NCBI GenBank assembly: GCA_947460615.1
Contig: CANHHG010000003.1
Coordinates: 1 to 64,000, forward strand
Direction: 5' to 3'
Source: Bacteroidota bacterium
GTDB lineage: Bacteria > Bacteroidota > Bacteroidia > Flavobacteriales > Flavobacteriaceae
DNA: 64,000 nucleotides
The position numbers and the translations under genes were made by a program. Under the pieces are notes generated by a model, which saw only the letters and a list, made by a program, of their open reading frames with translations, was not told the DNA's origin and made no database searches. Every line of letters begins with the position of its first letter. The stretch's first letter is position 1. Below are positions 1-10,031 of this stretch, one piece after another.

Positions 1-131
1 CTGACGGTTGGTACACAGATATCCTTGGAAAAGGAAGTGTAGATGTAGCTTACAACATTGCTGATGCAATTAACAAAATTGGATTTGGTCTTGTAATTTA
101 TAGCTTAGCTCAAAAATCTCAAAACGATTAA
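1..131 (+). CDS. microbial rhodopsin (proteorhodopsin-like), C-terminal fragment truncated by window edge
   Basis: Frame 3 reads DGWYTDILGKGSVDVAYNIADAINKIGFGLVIYSLAQKSQND*. The D-A-I-N-K spacing matches helix G of proteorhodopsins (YNLADFVNKILFGL; Schiff-base Lys four residues after Asp). Confidence 0.8.
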   Translation, partial: DGWYTDILGKGSVDVAYNIADAINKIGFGLVIYSLAQKSQND

Positions 132-147
132 TCAGCATCCTAAAATA

Positions 148-183
148 AAAAAACCGTCTTATGAAAATAAGACGGTTTTTTTT
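148..183. terminator. bidirectional intrinsic terminator between convergent genes
   Basis: AAAAAACCGTCTTATGAAAATAAGACGGTTTTTTT stem-loop with A/T tracts on both sides. Confidence 0.85.
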
Positions 184-202
184 ATATTATAATCTCAAGT
201 CT

Positions 203-1252
203 TTATTCAGGAACCGAAATTTCAAATAGTTTTTCCCATTTTTTTCCAGTTACAAAAATAGTTTTCGTTTTAGGATTATAGGCAATTCCATTCAATACTT
301 CAGCCTCAGAATACTTAATAAATTTCCGTAAGCCCGCTAAATTGATAATGCTTTCTACTTTACCATTCTCAGGGTTTACTATTGCAATAGCGTCTTTTTG
401 CCAGATATTGCAATAAATTTTTCCATTGATATATTCCAATTCATTAACACTTTTTATCTTGCTACTGCCAGAATAGACATTCACATAATCAATCATTTTT
501 TGATTTGCCGGATTCATCTTCCAGATTTTTTCCGTTCCATCCGATTGATAAATCACTTTTCCATCATTGGTCATTCCCCATCCTTCAATTGGTTTGTCAT
601 AGGCAAAGGTTTTTTCCACTTTCCAAGTATCAACATTGTAAATAAAACCTTTTTTTTCTTCCCAAGTTAATTGGAACAATTGGTTGTTAATAAAGGTAAT
701 TCCTTCCCCAAAATCCTGATCTTCTAATTTTAACGACTTCAGAATTTTCCCTGTTTTATAATCTGTTTTCAATAATTTTGAAAATCCACGTAGTCCCGTT
801 CCTTCATATAAAGTATCTCTAAAAAACTCCAAACCTTCAGTAAAAGAAGAAGTATCATGAGGAAAAGTATTCACGATTTTATAGTTCAATAACTTCGGAG
901 TCACATTCGAAACCAATTCTATACGAGAAGTTATTTCTTGGTTTTCACCTTCAAAGTAAACTAAGGCCTTCAAATTTTGATACCCCAATTTTTGATCTTT
1001 TAAGCTAAATGTTAGGTTGTCCAAATTCTTTTTAGAACCTATATTCTTGTCATTTACAAAGTAAACAATGCTGTCAATTTTTTTGTTTTCACCATTCAAT
1101 AATCGCAGTGAAAGACTGTCGTCATTGTTATATTCGCTTTTAAACTTACTTTCGTCAAAACTAAAATATTTTTCAGTCGCCGATTTTGAACCGTTGCATC
1201 CAATAAAAAGGGAGCTTAATAAAATGATGGTGAGTAGGTTGTGATTTTTCAT
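203..1252 (-). CDS. glutaminyl-peptide cyclotransferase (glutamine cyclotransferase family), lipoprotein
   Basis: 349 aa; lipobox LFIGC; FTEGLEFF...YEGTGLRGFS...LTWEEKKGFIY...GWGMTNDG...LNGIAYN motifs of the glutamine cyclotransferase family. Confidence 0.88.
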   Translation of the reverse strand: MKNHNLLTIILLSSLFIGCNGSKSATEKYFSFDESKFKSEYNNDDSLSLRLLNGENKKIDSIVYFVNDKNIGSKKNLDNLTFSLKDQKLGYQNLKALVYFEGENQEITSRIELVSNVTPKLLNYKIVNTFPHDTSSFTEGLEFFRDTLYEGTGLRGFSKLLKTDYKTGKILKSLKLEDQDFGEGITFINNQLFQLTWEEKKGFIYNVDTWKVEKTFAYDKPIEGWGMTNDGKVIYQSDGTEKIWKMNPANQKMIDYVNVYSGSSKIKSVNELEYINGKIYCNIWQKDAIAIVNPENGKVESIINLAGLRKFIKYSEAEVLNGIAYNPKTKTIFVTGKKWEKLFEISVPE

Positions 1253-1303
1253 AATGAGTTTTATTTGCGAGGAAAGTTACAACACAAAAGTTTATAAATT
1301 GAG

Positions 1304-1333
1304 TTGCAAAAATACAAATTTATTGTATATTTG
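1304..1333 (+). promoter_or_regulatory. Bacteroidota sigma-A-type promoter for SRP RNA
   Basis: TTG (1304-1306), 19-nt spacer, TATATTTG (1326-1333), about 5 nt before the predicted RNA start. Confidence 0.7.
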
Positions 1334-1337
1334 CAAC

Positions 1338-1430
1338 GGCAAGTCCTACACGATCTGCTCCTGCAAAATCCCCCAGGATGGGAACGTAGCAAGGGTCCGT
1401 GGTTGAGCGATGCGATGTAGGCCGCTTGCC
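1338..1430 (+). ncRNA. ffs: bacterial small signal recognition particle RNA (4.5S-like)
   Basis: Apical-domain consensus TCCTGCAAAATCCCCCAGGATGGGAACGTAGCAAGGGTC, closed by terminal pairing GGCAAG...CTTGCC, with promoter upstream and T tract downstream. Confidence 0.9.
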
Positions 1431-1445
1431 TTTTTTAAATTAAGT

Positions 1446-1472
1446 AATCTTCCTTTTGGAGGATTTTTTTTT
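1446..1472 (+). terminator. intrinsic terminator-like hairpin downstream of SRP RNA
   Basis: AATCTTCCTTTTGGAGGATTTTTTTTT. Confidence 0.55.
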
Positions 1473-1501
1473 GGAGTAAAGCGATCCGACTTCCAAATGT
1501 T

Positions 1502-1567
1502 CTTATACCCGCTTTCCGCTACAATCCACGCCAAAAAGCGTGGGATTTTCACTGCAATCGGGACTAA
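1502..1567 (-). repeat. dispersed hairpin (REP-like) repeat, copy 1
   Basis: Reverse complement TTAGTCCCGATTGCAGTGAAAATCCCACGCTTTTTGGCGTGGATTGTAGCGGAAAGCGGG aligns with copy 2 at 20649-20722; the core is a long stem. Confidence 0.75.
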
Positions 1568-1631
1568 TTTTGAAATTTCAGTTTTCTAAATATCAGAATT
1601 AACTATATTTACATTCTAAAACAATTCGTTA

Positions 1632-2435
1632 ATGAATAAAGTAGTATTAATAACAGGAGCTTCATCTGGAATAGGGAAATCTATTGCTGAGTTTTTGCAT
1701 TATAAGGGGTTTATAGTTTATGGAACCAGCAGAAATCCCCACAAAATAATCAACTCCGTTTTTCCATTACTTGAATTAGACGTTAGAAATACGGAATCAA
1801 TTCATAATGCCGTTAAAAAAATAATTGAGCTTTCCGGAGCTATAGATATCGTAATTAATAATGCTGGTGTAGGAATTACCGGTCCCATTGAAGAAATTCC
1901 ATCTAAAGAAATAAAGAATAATTTTGAAACCAATTTCTTTGGTCCTATAGAAGTGATTAAAGCTGTTTTACCTCAAATGCGAGCTCAAAAATCGGGTTTA
2001 ATTATTAATATAACTTCCATTGCAGGTTATATGGGATTGCCCTACCGCGGAATTTATTCTGCATCAAAAGGCGCGCTAGAATTAATTACAGAATCTTTAA
2101 GCATGGAAGTGAAGCCATTTGGAATTAACATTGCCAATGTTGCTCCGGGAGATTATGCTACCAATATTGCTGCCGGACGGTTTCATTCTCCTGTAATAAA
2201 AGGATCAGATTATGAAAATTCTTATGGCGCTACTCTAAAGATGATGAATGATCAAGTAGATAGTGGTAACAACCCAATAGAAATGGCCGAAGCTATATTT
2301 GATATTATCAATTCAGCCAACCCAAAAATACATTATAAAGTGGGAAGTTTTATACAGAAATTTTCTATCGTATTAAAGAGAATATTGCCTGATAAAGTCT
2401 ATGAAAAAATTTTAATGAACCATTATAAATTGTAA
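1632..2435 (+). CDS. SDR family oxidoreductase
   Basis: TGASSGIG, NNAG, YxASK (YSASKGALE) motifs. Confidence 0.92.
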   Translation: MNKVVLITGASSGIGKSIAEFLHYKGFIVYGTSRNPHKIINSVFPLLELDVRNTESIHNAVKKIIELSGAIDIVINNAGVGITGPIEEIPSKEIKNNFETNFFGPIEVIKAVLPQMRAQKSGLIINITSIAGYMGLPYRGIYSASKGALELITESLSMEVKPFGINIANVAPGDYATNIAAGRFHSPVIKGSDYENSYGATLKMMNDQVDSGNNPIEMAEAIFDIINSANPKIHYKVGSFIQKFSIVLKRILPDKVYEKILMNHYKL

Positions 2436-2474
2436 CTTAGCGTACCTTAAAATAATATTTAAAATCAATCAATT

Positions 2475-3131
2475 ATGAAGTTTTTTATTGATACTGCCAA
2501 CTTAACGGAGATTAAAGCGGCGCAAGCACTCGGAGTACTTGATGGAGTAACCACGAATCCATCATTAATGGCAAAAGAGGGGATTACAGGGAAAAATAAT
2601 ATTTTGAAACACTACGTCGACATTTGCAATAGCGTGGAAGGAGATGTAAGCGCAGAAGTTAACGCTGTCGATTACGATGGAATGATTCGAGAAGGAGAGG
2701 AATTAGTTGATTTACACCCGCAAATTGTCGTTAAATTACCAATGACTAAAGAAGGAATTATGGCCTGCAAATATTTCTCCGATAAGGGAATCAAAACTAA
2801 TGTAACTTTAGTTTTTTCTGCCGGTCAAGCTATTTTAGCTGCAAAAGCAGGAGCAACTTACGTGTCTCCTTTTGTAGGTAGGTTAGATGATATTTCAACT
2901 GATGGATTAGCTCTAATTGAAGAAATCCGATTGATATATGATAATTACGGCTTTGAAACTCAAATATTGGCTGCTTCTGTTCGTCATACCATGCACATTG
3001 TAAATTGTGCTAAGATAGGTGCTGATGTAATGACAGGTCCGCTTTCTGCAATTTTGGGATTACTTAAGCACCCTTTAACAGATATTGGCTTGGCTCAATT
3101 CATCGCCGACTTTGAAAAAGGAAATAAATAA
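2475..3131 (+). CDS. fsa: fructose-6-phosphate aldolase / TalC-type transaldolase
   Basis: 218 aa; [14 protein letters not shown]...GVTTNPSL...VKLPMT...[15 protein letters not shown]...SPFVGRLDD. Confidence 0.92.
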   Translation: MKFFIDTANLTEIKAAQALGVLDGVTTNPSLMAKEGITGKNNILKHYVDICNSVEGDVSAEVNAVDYDGMIREGEELVDLHPQIVVKLPMTKEGIMACKYFSDKGIKTNVTLVFSAGQAILAAKAGATYVSPFVGRLDDISTDGLALIEEIRLIYDNYGFETQILAASVRHTMHIVNCAKIGADVMTGPLSAILGLLKHPLTDIGLAQFIADFEKGNK

Positions 3132-3145
3132 AACTATTTAAGCAT

Positions 3146-3183
3146 AAAAAAAAGCGGTACCGTTTATTGGTACCGCTTTTTTT
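3146..3183. terminator. bidirectional intrinsic terminator
   Basis: AAAAAGCGGTACCGTTTATTGGTACCGCTTTTTT, perfect stem. Confidence 0.92.
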
Positions 3184-3194
3184 ATTAATGTTTT

Positions 3195-4610
3195 TTATTT
3201 CAATTTATCAGCAAATTTAACCTCAAACAAGTTGGTGAATGCATCTTTTATTTTACCTGAACTGTCTAAAATCAACGTTCTGTTTATTTTTGTTATAGCC
3301 CATTTGTTTTTGACATCTTCAAAATTAGCACACCGATATTCTTGAATCCCTTCAAATTTATAATTTCTCAATAAGTCAACCCAACTTTTTTGATCTTCGT
3401 CTAAATTGATCGCTATGTATTGGTATTCTGGGTGTTCTAATTTAAAAGCCAAAGCCTTTTTATGAGCCGCTGCTAGATGTGTTAATGCCTCTTTGGTCCA
3501 GAAAAAAAGGACGGTCTTTTTATTAATTATAGAATTAGATGGCACGTTAACGCCGTCTTTATTAATCAAAAGTACTGATGGCAATTGATTCCCAACTTTT
3601 AGAAGTTTAATTGCATTTTCTATTTTTAAAATTTCGTTTTTACTGCTGTTATCGGTGGAGTATTTTCTATAAATATCTAAAAACTTTTGGTTGTTTGCCA
3701 TATTTTGATCTTCCAGTAAATAGGAAAAAGCAATGTTGTTAAGGATACTGTTTTTTACTTTTTCATTTCTTATTAATGTATCAGCAATATTTAATTTGTT
3801 AATATTGGTTGTCAATGCTAAATCAATATCTGAGAAATGATTATGGTATTTTACGGAACCAACATTGTTCAACAAGTGAGATAAATAAACTACAAATGGA
3901 GAATAAGTGGCTAATTCAACATTATTAAAATCGATATTTTTTCTATAGTTATAATATTTTGCCGGTAACTTTTCAAATAGGTCTTCCGCGGTTCTTAATT
4001 TGTGAATTATAGGATACAATTCTTTTTTTGAATAATAATTAAAGTCTAACTCAGCTTTTGCAAATAAATCAAATTCCTTACTCCAATTAATATCTTTTTT
4101 ATGACTCAAATAGCTTTTCTTATTTTTATTATAAGTCGAGTCGATATTGGAATTAAATTTTCTAAAATCATAATCAAAAACATCAAACATTTTCTCTTTT
4201 TCCGCTTCGTTTTTTAAATAAGCTTCCATTAAATAGTTATTTTTTGCATCACCACGTCCACAAAAAATTACTGATTCATCAAAATTATTTGAATTTAGAC
4301 GAACCATGATACTGTCATTTTTATCAAAATAGACATATTGGTATTCGGGATCGTGCTTGAAAGTATACATTCCCGGTGATAAGGAGTCGAATTCAACGAA
4401 AAAGGTATTGTCTTTTTGAAGCGGAATAGTGTCAATTACAACGCCGTCTTTTGAAAAATAGATGTACCTATTAGTAGGATTTAATACTTCTCCACCAAAA
4501 TAGGCTCGATAGTCATCTTTCTTAAAATCTTTGTTGCAAGAAATTAAGGAAAGGAAAAAAAGAGTCGTAAAAATTCTTAATAAGGGAGAATTAGGCATAT
4601 TAAAATTCAT
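3195..4610 (-). CDS. TlpA-like/thioredoxin-fold lipoprotein without CXXC
   Basis: Lipobox SLISC; C-terminal redoxin-like VLFFWTKEALTHLAAAHKKALAF...YQYIAINLDED...NRTLILDSSGKI. Confidence 0.65.
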   Translation of the reverse strand: MNFNMPNSPLLRIFTTLFFLSLISCNKDFKKDDYRAYFGGEVLNPTNRYIYFSKDGVVIDTIPLQKDNTFFVEFDSLSPGMYTFKHDPEYQYVYFDKNDSIMVRLNSNNFDESVIFCGRGDAKNNYLMEAYLKNEAEKEKMFDVFDYDFRKFNSNIDSTYNKNKKSYLSHKKDINWSKEFDLFAKAELDFNYYSKKELYPIIHKLRTAEDLFEKLPAKYYNYRKNIDFNNVELATYSPFVVYLSHLLNNVGSVKYHNHFSDIDLALTTNINKLNIADTLIRNEKVKNSILNNIAFSYLLEDQNMANNQKFLDIYRKYSTDNSSKNEILKIENAIKLLKVGNQLPSVLLINKDGVNVPSNSIINKKTVLFFWTKEALTHLAAAHKKALAFKLEHPEYQYIAINLDEDQKSWVDLLRNYKFEGIQEYRCANFEDVKNKWAITKINRTLILDSSGKIKDAFTNLFEVKFADKLK

Positions 4611-4747
4611 TGCAATACTTACAAAAATATTTAGACCATTTTAATTTAGGTGTTAATAGTTAGTTAAATTAAAGTTTTACTCTTATTTCAAACAATGAAT
4701 TGGCTGTGATTGAGGGATTTTTTCTACTTTTGCAAAAAAATAAATAA

Positions 4748-6373
<1,626 letters not shown>

Positions 6374-6385
6374 TCTAAATAATTT

Positions 6386-6413
6386 AACTCTCGAGAAATC
6401 GAGAGTTTTTTTT
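6386..6413 (+). terminator. intrinsic terminator
   Basis: AACTCTCGAGAAATCGAGAGTTTTTTTT. Confidence 0.88.
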
Positions 6414-6479
6414 GATATTAATTGAAATAATTTTTTTTGAGTTCTCGATCAATCGATGATAAAATCTGTAAAAAAATTA

Positions 6480-6487
6480 TATATTTG
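6480..6487 (+). promoter_or_regulatory. -7 element (TATATTTG) upstream of pyrR
   Basis: TATATTTG located 24 nt before the preferred pyrR ATG. Confidence 0.5.
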
Positions 6488-6511
6488 CATAACCAAACAA
6501 AAAACTTCAAT

Positions 6512-7069
6512 ATGAGTCAAAAAATATTGCTTACTTCCAAAGAAGTCAATATCATTCTCCATCGTTTGGCTTGTCAATTGATTGAAAAGCATTTAGATTT
6601 TTCAGAAACTATTCTAATTGGTATTCAACCCAGAGGGACTTTTTTGGCAGAGAGATTAAAAGAATTACTTGAAAACGAATATAAAATTTCAAACATCCTT
6701 TTAGGTTACTTAGACATCACTTTTTTTAGAGATGATTTCCGAAGAAATGACAAGCAATTAGAAGCTAATAGAACCCAAATAGATTTTTTAGTTGAAAATA
6801 AAAAAGTAATCTTTATAGATGATGTATTGTACACTGGAAGAAGTATACGTGCTGCACTAACTGCGATACAGTCTTTTGGAAGGCCTGCATCTATTGAGCT
6901 TCTCACATTGATTGACCGAAGATTTAGTCGTGATCTACCAATTCAGCCTGATTATCGGGGTCGTCAAGTAGATGCGATTAATGATGAAAAAGTAAAAGTA
7001 TGCTGGCAAGAGCAAGACGGCGAAGACGCAGTATATTTAATACCAACAAACAAAAAACAAATTGTATAG
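6512..7069 (+). CDS. pyrR: bifunctional pyr regulator / uracil phosphoribosyltransferase PyrR
   Basis: IGIQPRGTFLAERL...FIDDVLYTGRSIRAAL PRTase motif; start moved from 6437 to the ATG downstream of the TATATTTG element. Confidence 0.9.
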   Translation: MSQKILLTSKEVNIILHRLACQLIEKHLDFSETILIGIQPRGTFLAERLKELLENEYKISNILLGYLDITFFRDDFRRNDKQLEANRTQIDFLVENKKVIFIDDVLYTGRSIRAALTAIQSFGRPASIELLTLIDRRFSRDLPIQPDYRGRQVDAINDEKVKVCWQEQDGEDAVYLIPTNKKQIV

Positions 7070-7071
7070 AA

Positions 7072-7998
7072 ATGAGCGAATTAAGTGTAAATCATTTATT
7101 AGGAATTAAAAATATCAACAAAAATGATATTGACCTTATTTTTGAAACCGCCGATCATTTTAAAGAAGTAATCAACCGTCCAATAAAGAAAGTTCCTTCC
7201 TTACGAGACATTACGATTGCTAATATTTTCTTCGAAAACAGTACGCGAACCAAATTATCATTTGAACTAGCGCAAAAAAGACTTTCTGCAGATGTAATTA
7301 GTTTTTCTGCAGCTCAATCCTCAGTTAAAAAAGGAGAAACTTTAATTGATACCGTAAATAATATTTTATCAATGAAAGTGGATATGGTAGTGATGCGACA
7401 TGCTAATCCTGGCGCGGCTCATTTTTTATCACAAAACGTAAAGGCTAGTATCATTAACGCTGGAGACGGAGCACACGAACATCCTACCCAAGCGCTTTTA
7501 GATAGTTATTCAATTAGAGAAAAACTAGGAGAAGTGGCAGGTAAAAAAGTAGTTATTGTGGGTGATATTTTACACTCTCGGGTAGCGCTTTCTAACATTT
7601 ATGCCTTGCAAATGCAAGGAGCAGAAGTGAAGGTTTGCGGACCAAAAACGCTAATCCCAAGACACATTGAATCACTTGGAGTAAAAGTAGAATCAAATAT
7701 ACGTAAAGCTCTGGAATGGTGTGATGTAGCGAATATGCTTAGAGTTCAAAACGAAAGAATGGATGTGAATTTTTTCCCTTCAACAAGAGAATACGCTCAT
7801 CAATATGGATTAGATAAAACCTTGTTGGATTCCCTAAATAAAGAGATTGTAATAATGCATCCAGGACCCATAAATCGTGGTGTTGAAATTACTTCTGAAG
7901 TGGCTGATTCTAATCAATCATTGATATTAAATCAAGTGGAAAATGGAGTGGCAGTTCGAATGGCAGTGATCTATTTATTGGCTTCTAAAATCCAATAA
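7072..7998 (+). CDS. pyrB: aspartate carbamoyltransferase catalytic subunit
   Basis: FFENSTRTKLSFELAQKRL, HPTQALLD, HPGPINRGVEI; start moved from 7000 to ATG 7072 after the pyrR stop. Confidence 0.95.
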   Translation: MSELSVNHLLGIKNINKNDIDLIFETADHFKEVINRPIKKVPSLRDITIANIFFENSTRTKLSFELAQKRLSADVISFSAAQSSVKKGETLIDTVNNILSMKVDMVVMRHANPGAAHFLSQNVKASIINAGDGAHEHPTQALLDSYSIREKLGEVAGKKVVIVGDILHSRVALSNIYALQMQGAEVKVCGPKTLIPRHIESLGVKVESNIRKALEWCDVANMLRVQNERMDVNFFPSTREYAHQYGLDKTLLDSLNKEIVIMHPGPINRGVEITSEVADSNQSLILNQVENGVAVRMAVIYLLASKIQ

Positions 7999-8002
7999 TT
8001 TA

Positions 8003-8335
8003 ATGAAAGTAGTTGCTAATGGTCACACCACAATTTTAAAAGATACTCAGGGAGATTGTGGTTTATTTTTAGACAATGTGACTAGCCAACACGAATGTTA
8101 CAAAAATCAGAATTTGATTTTGGATCTATCGCATAATAATTCTTATACTATCCAATCTATAAAAGCATTTTCGGATTTGTCTAAATTGCATTGTAAAGGG
8201 AAAAAATCTTTCGTAATAGTTGCTGAAAATATCGATTATAACGCCCTTTCTAAATCATTAATAGTAGTTCCTTCCGTTTTAGAAGCACACGATATTATTG
8301 ATATGGACGAAATTGAAAGAGATTTAGGGTTTTAG
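8003..8335 (+). CDS. conserved hypothetical protein, possibly STAS-like
   Basis: 110 aa ORF between pyrB and rnz in the same direction. Confidence 0.65.
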   Translation: MKVVANGHTTILKDTQGDCGLFLDNVTSQHECYKNQNLILDLSHNNSYTIQSIKAFSDLSKLHCKGKKSFVIVAENIDYNALSKSLIVVPSVLEAHDIIDMDEIERDLGF

Positions 8336-8348
8336 AGGTATATTTGTT

Positions 8349-8410
8349 AATTCGGTTATTTGTTTAATCGGCAACAAACTACTTTTCAAGAATTACCAAA
8401 TAACCAAATT
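8349..8410. repeat. inverted repeat with 34-nt loop upstream of rnz
   Basis: AATTCGGTTATTTG (8349-8362) / CAAATAACCAAATT (8397-8410), 13 of 14 bp pair. Confidence 0.6.
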
Positions 8411-8427
8411 AAAGAATAAACAATAAA

Positions 8428-9333
8428 TTGAATCTAACTGTACTTGGTTGCTACGCTGCAACACCACGAACGATTACTAATCCGACGGCACAAGTTTTAG
8501 AAATCAGAAATCGTCTGTTTCTAATTGATTGTGGCGAAGGAACTCAGGTTCAATTGCGCAAAAATAAAATCCGTTTTTCAAAAATTAATCACATTTTTAT
8601 TTCTCATTTGCATGGCGATCATTTTTATGGTTTAGTAGGTTTAGTTTCTACTTTTATGTTGCTTAATCGTACCAACGATTTACACATTTATGGTCCGAAA
8701 GGAATAGAAGAAGTGATCAAATTACAGTTAAAATTATCCAATTCCTGGACCAATTACGGTTTGTTTTTCCATGAACTGAATGCTGATAAAAGTGAAATCA
8801 TTTACGAAGACGATAAAGTATTCGTAAAGACAATCCCTTTAAAACACAGAGTTTATACCAATGGATTCTTATTTCAGGAGAAAGTAGGTGATCGTAAATT
8901 GAATTTAGATGCGGTTCAAAATTTCGAAATAGATTCTTGTTATTATCAGAAAATTAAAAATGGAAGAGACATCACTTTAGAGGACGGACGGGTAATTGAA
9001 AATGAAAAACTGACCTTTGATCCAATTCCAACTAAAAGTTATGCTTTTTGTTCAGATACCGTCTATAATGAAGACATTATTCCGATAATTGAGAATGCAG
9101 ATGTATTGTATCATGAGTCTACATTTCTAGATTCCGAGGAGCAGTTGGCCCATAAAACAATGCATTGTACAGCTAAACAAGCGGCAAAAATAGCCTTGAA
9201 AGCTAATGTTAAACAATTGGTTTTGGGTCATTATTCCACTCGATATGACAATATCAATTTGTTTAGAGAAGAAGCACTAACCATTTTTCCAGAAGTGCTT
9301 TTGGCAGATGACGGAGTTAGTTTTGAATTCTAA
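8428..9333 (+). CDS. rnz: ribonuclease Z (TTG start)
   Basis: LIDCGEGTQVQLRK, SHLHGDHFYGL, LGHYSTRY motifs. Confidence 0.94.
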   Translation: MNLTVLGCYAATPRTITNPTAQVLEIRNRLFLIDCGEGTQVQLRKNKIRFSKINHIFISHLHGDHFYGLVGLVSTFMLLNRTNDLHIYGPKGIEEVIKLQLKLSNSWTNYGLFFHELNADKSEIIYEDDKVFVKTIPLKHRVYTNGFLFQEKVGDRKLNLDAVQNFEIDSCYYQKIKNGRDITLEDGRVIENEKLTFDPIPTKSYAFCSDTVYNEDIIPIIENADVLYHESTFLDSEEQLAHKTMHCTAKQAAKIALKANVKQLVLGHYSTRYDNINLFREEALTIFPEVLLADDGVSFEF

Positions 9334-9348
9334 TTATTAATAGTAATT

Positions 9349-10026
9349 TTGGAATATATTCTAAAATCTAAAACATATTCAATGGAAGATTTAAGCGATT
9401 ACCGAAAATCATATGAAAAGAGCGCTCTTTTGGAAACTTCAATTCCAGAAGATCCGATTAATTTGTTTCATCAATGGTTTCATGAAGTGGAAGATTTCGG
9501 CGGAATAGAAGAGGTAAATGCGATGACCGTTTCTACAATAGGTTTGGATGGTTTTCCTAAATCAAGAGTAGTTCTACTTAAAAAATACTCCGAAGAAGGT
9601 TTTATTTTTTATACCAATTATAACTCAGAAAAAGGAAAAGCAATTATTAATAATTCAAATGTTTGTCTGTCTTTCTTTTGGCATTCCATGGAAAGACAAG
9701 TAATTATTAAAGGAATTGCAGAAAAAACACCAACGAATATTTCTGATGGTTATTTTGAGTCTAGACCTGATGGAAGTAAGCTTGGGGCTATAGTTTCTAA
9801 TCAAAGTGAAGTGATTCCTTCTCGAGCTTCATTGGAAGAAAAATTGAAACAATTAGAAATAGATTACCAGGGTAAAGAAATACTACGACCTGAATTTTGG
9901 GGCGGTTTCCTTATTAAACCCGTTGAAGTAGAATTTTGGCAAGGACGTCCAAACCGACTTCATGACCGTATTAGATACCAATTGCAAGATGATTATTCTT
10001 GGAAAACGGATCGCTTATCTCCTTAA
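9349..10026 (+). CDS. pdxH: pyridoxamine 5'-phosphate oxidase (TTG start; ATG at 9382 is an alternative)
   Basis: SRVVLLKKYSEEGFIFYTNYNSEKG...ERQVIIKG...EFWQGRPNRLHDRIRY. Confidence 0.94.
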   Translation: MEYILKSKTYSMEDLSDYRKSYEKSALLETSIPEDPINLFHQWFHEVEDFGGIEEVNAMTVSTIGLDGFPKSRVVLLKKYSEEGFIFYTNYNSEKGKAIINNSNVCLSFFWHSMERQVIIKGIAEKTPTNISDGYFESRPDGSKLGAIVSNQSEVIPSRASLEEKLKQLEIDYQGKEILRPEFWGGFLIKPVEVEFWQGRPNRLHDRIRYQLQDDYSWKTDRLSP

Positions 10027-10031
10027 AATTA

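Noticed and set aside
398-670. 90-aa plus-strand ORF
   Set aside because: Lies wholly antisense inside the glutamine cyclotransferase gene and has no family signature.
1346-1552. 68-aa minus-strand ORF
   Set aside because: Overlaps the SRP RNA, its terminator-like hairpin and the dispersed repeat; the peptide looks like translated structured RNA.
6437-6511. N-terminal extension of pyrR (TTG start)
   Set aside because: Contains the TATATTTG promoter element; the conserved start MSQKILLTSKEV is at 6512.
7000-7071. Arg-rich N-terminal extension of pyrB (MLARARRRRRS...)
   Set aside because: Out-of-frame translation of the pyrR 3' end; ATG 7072 gives the canonical ATCase N-terminus.
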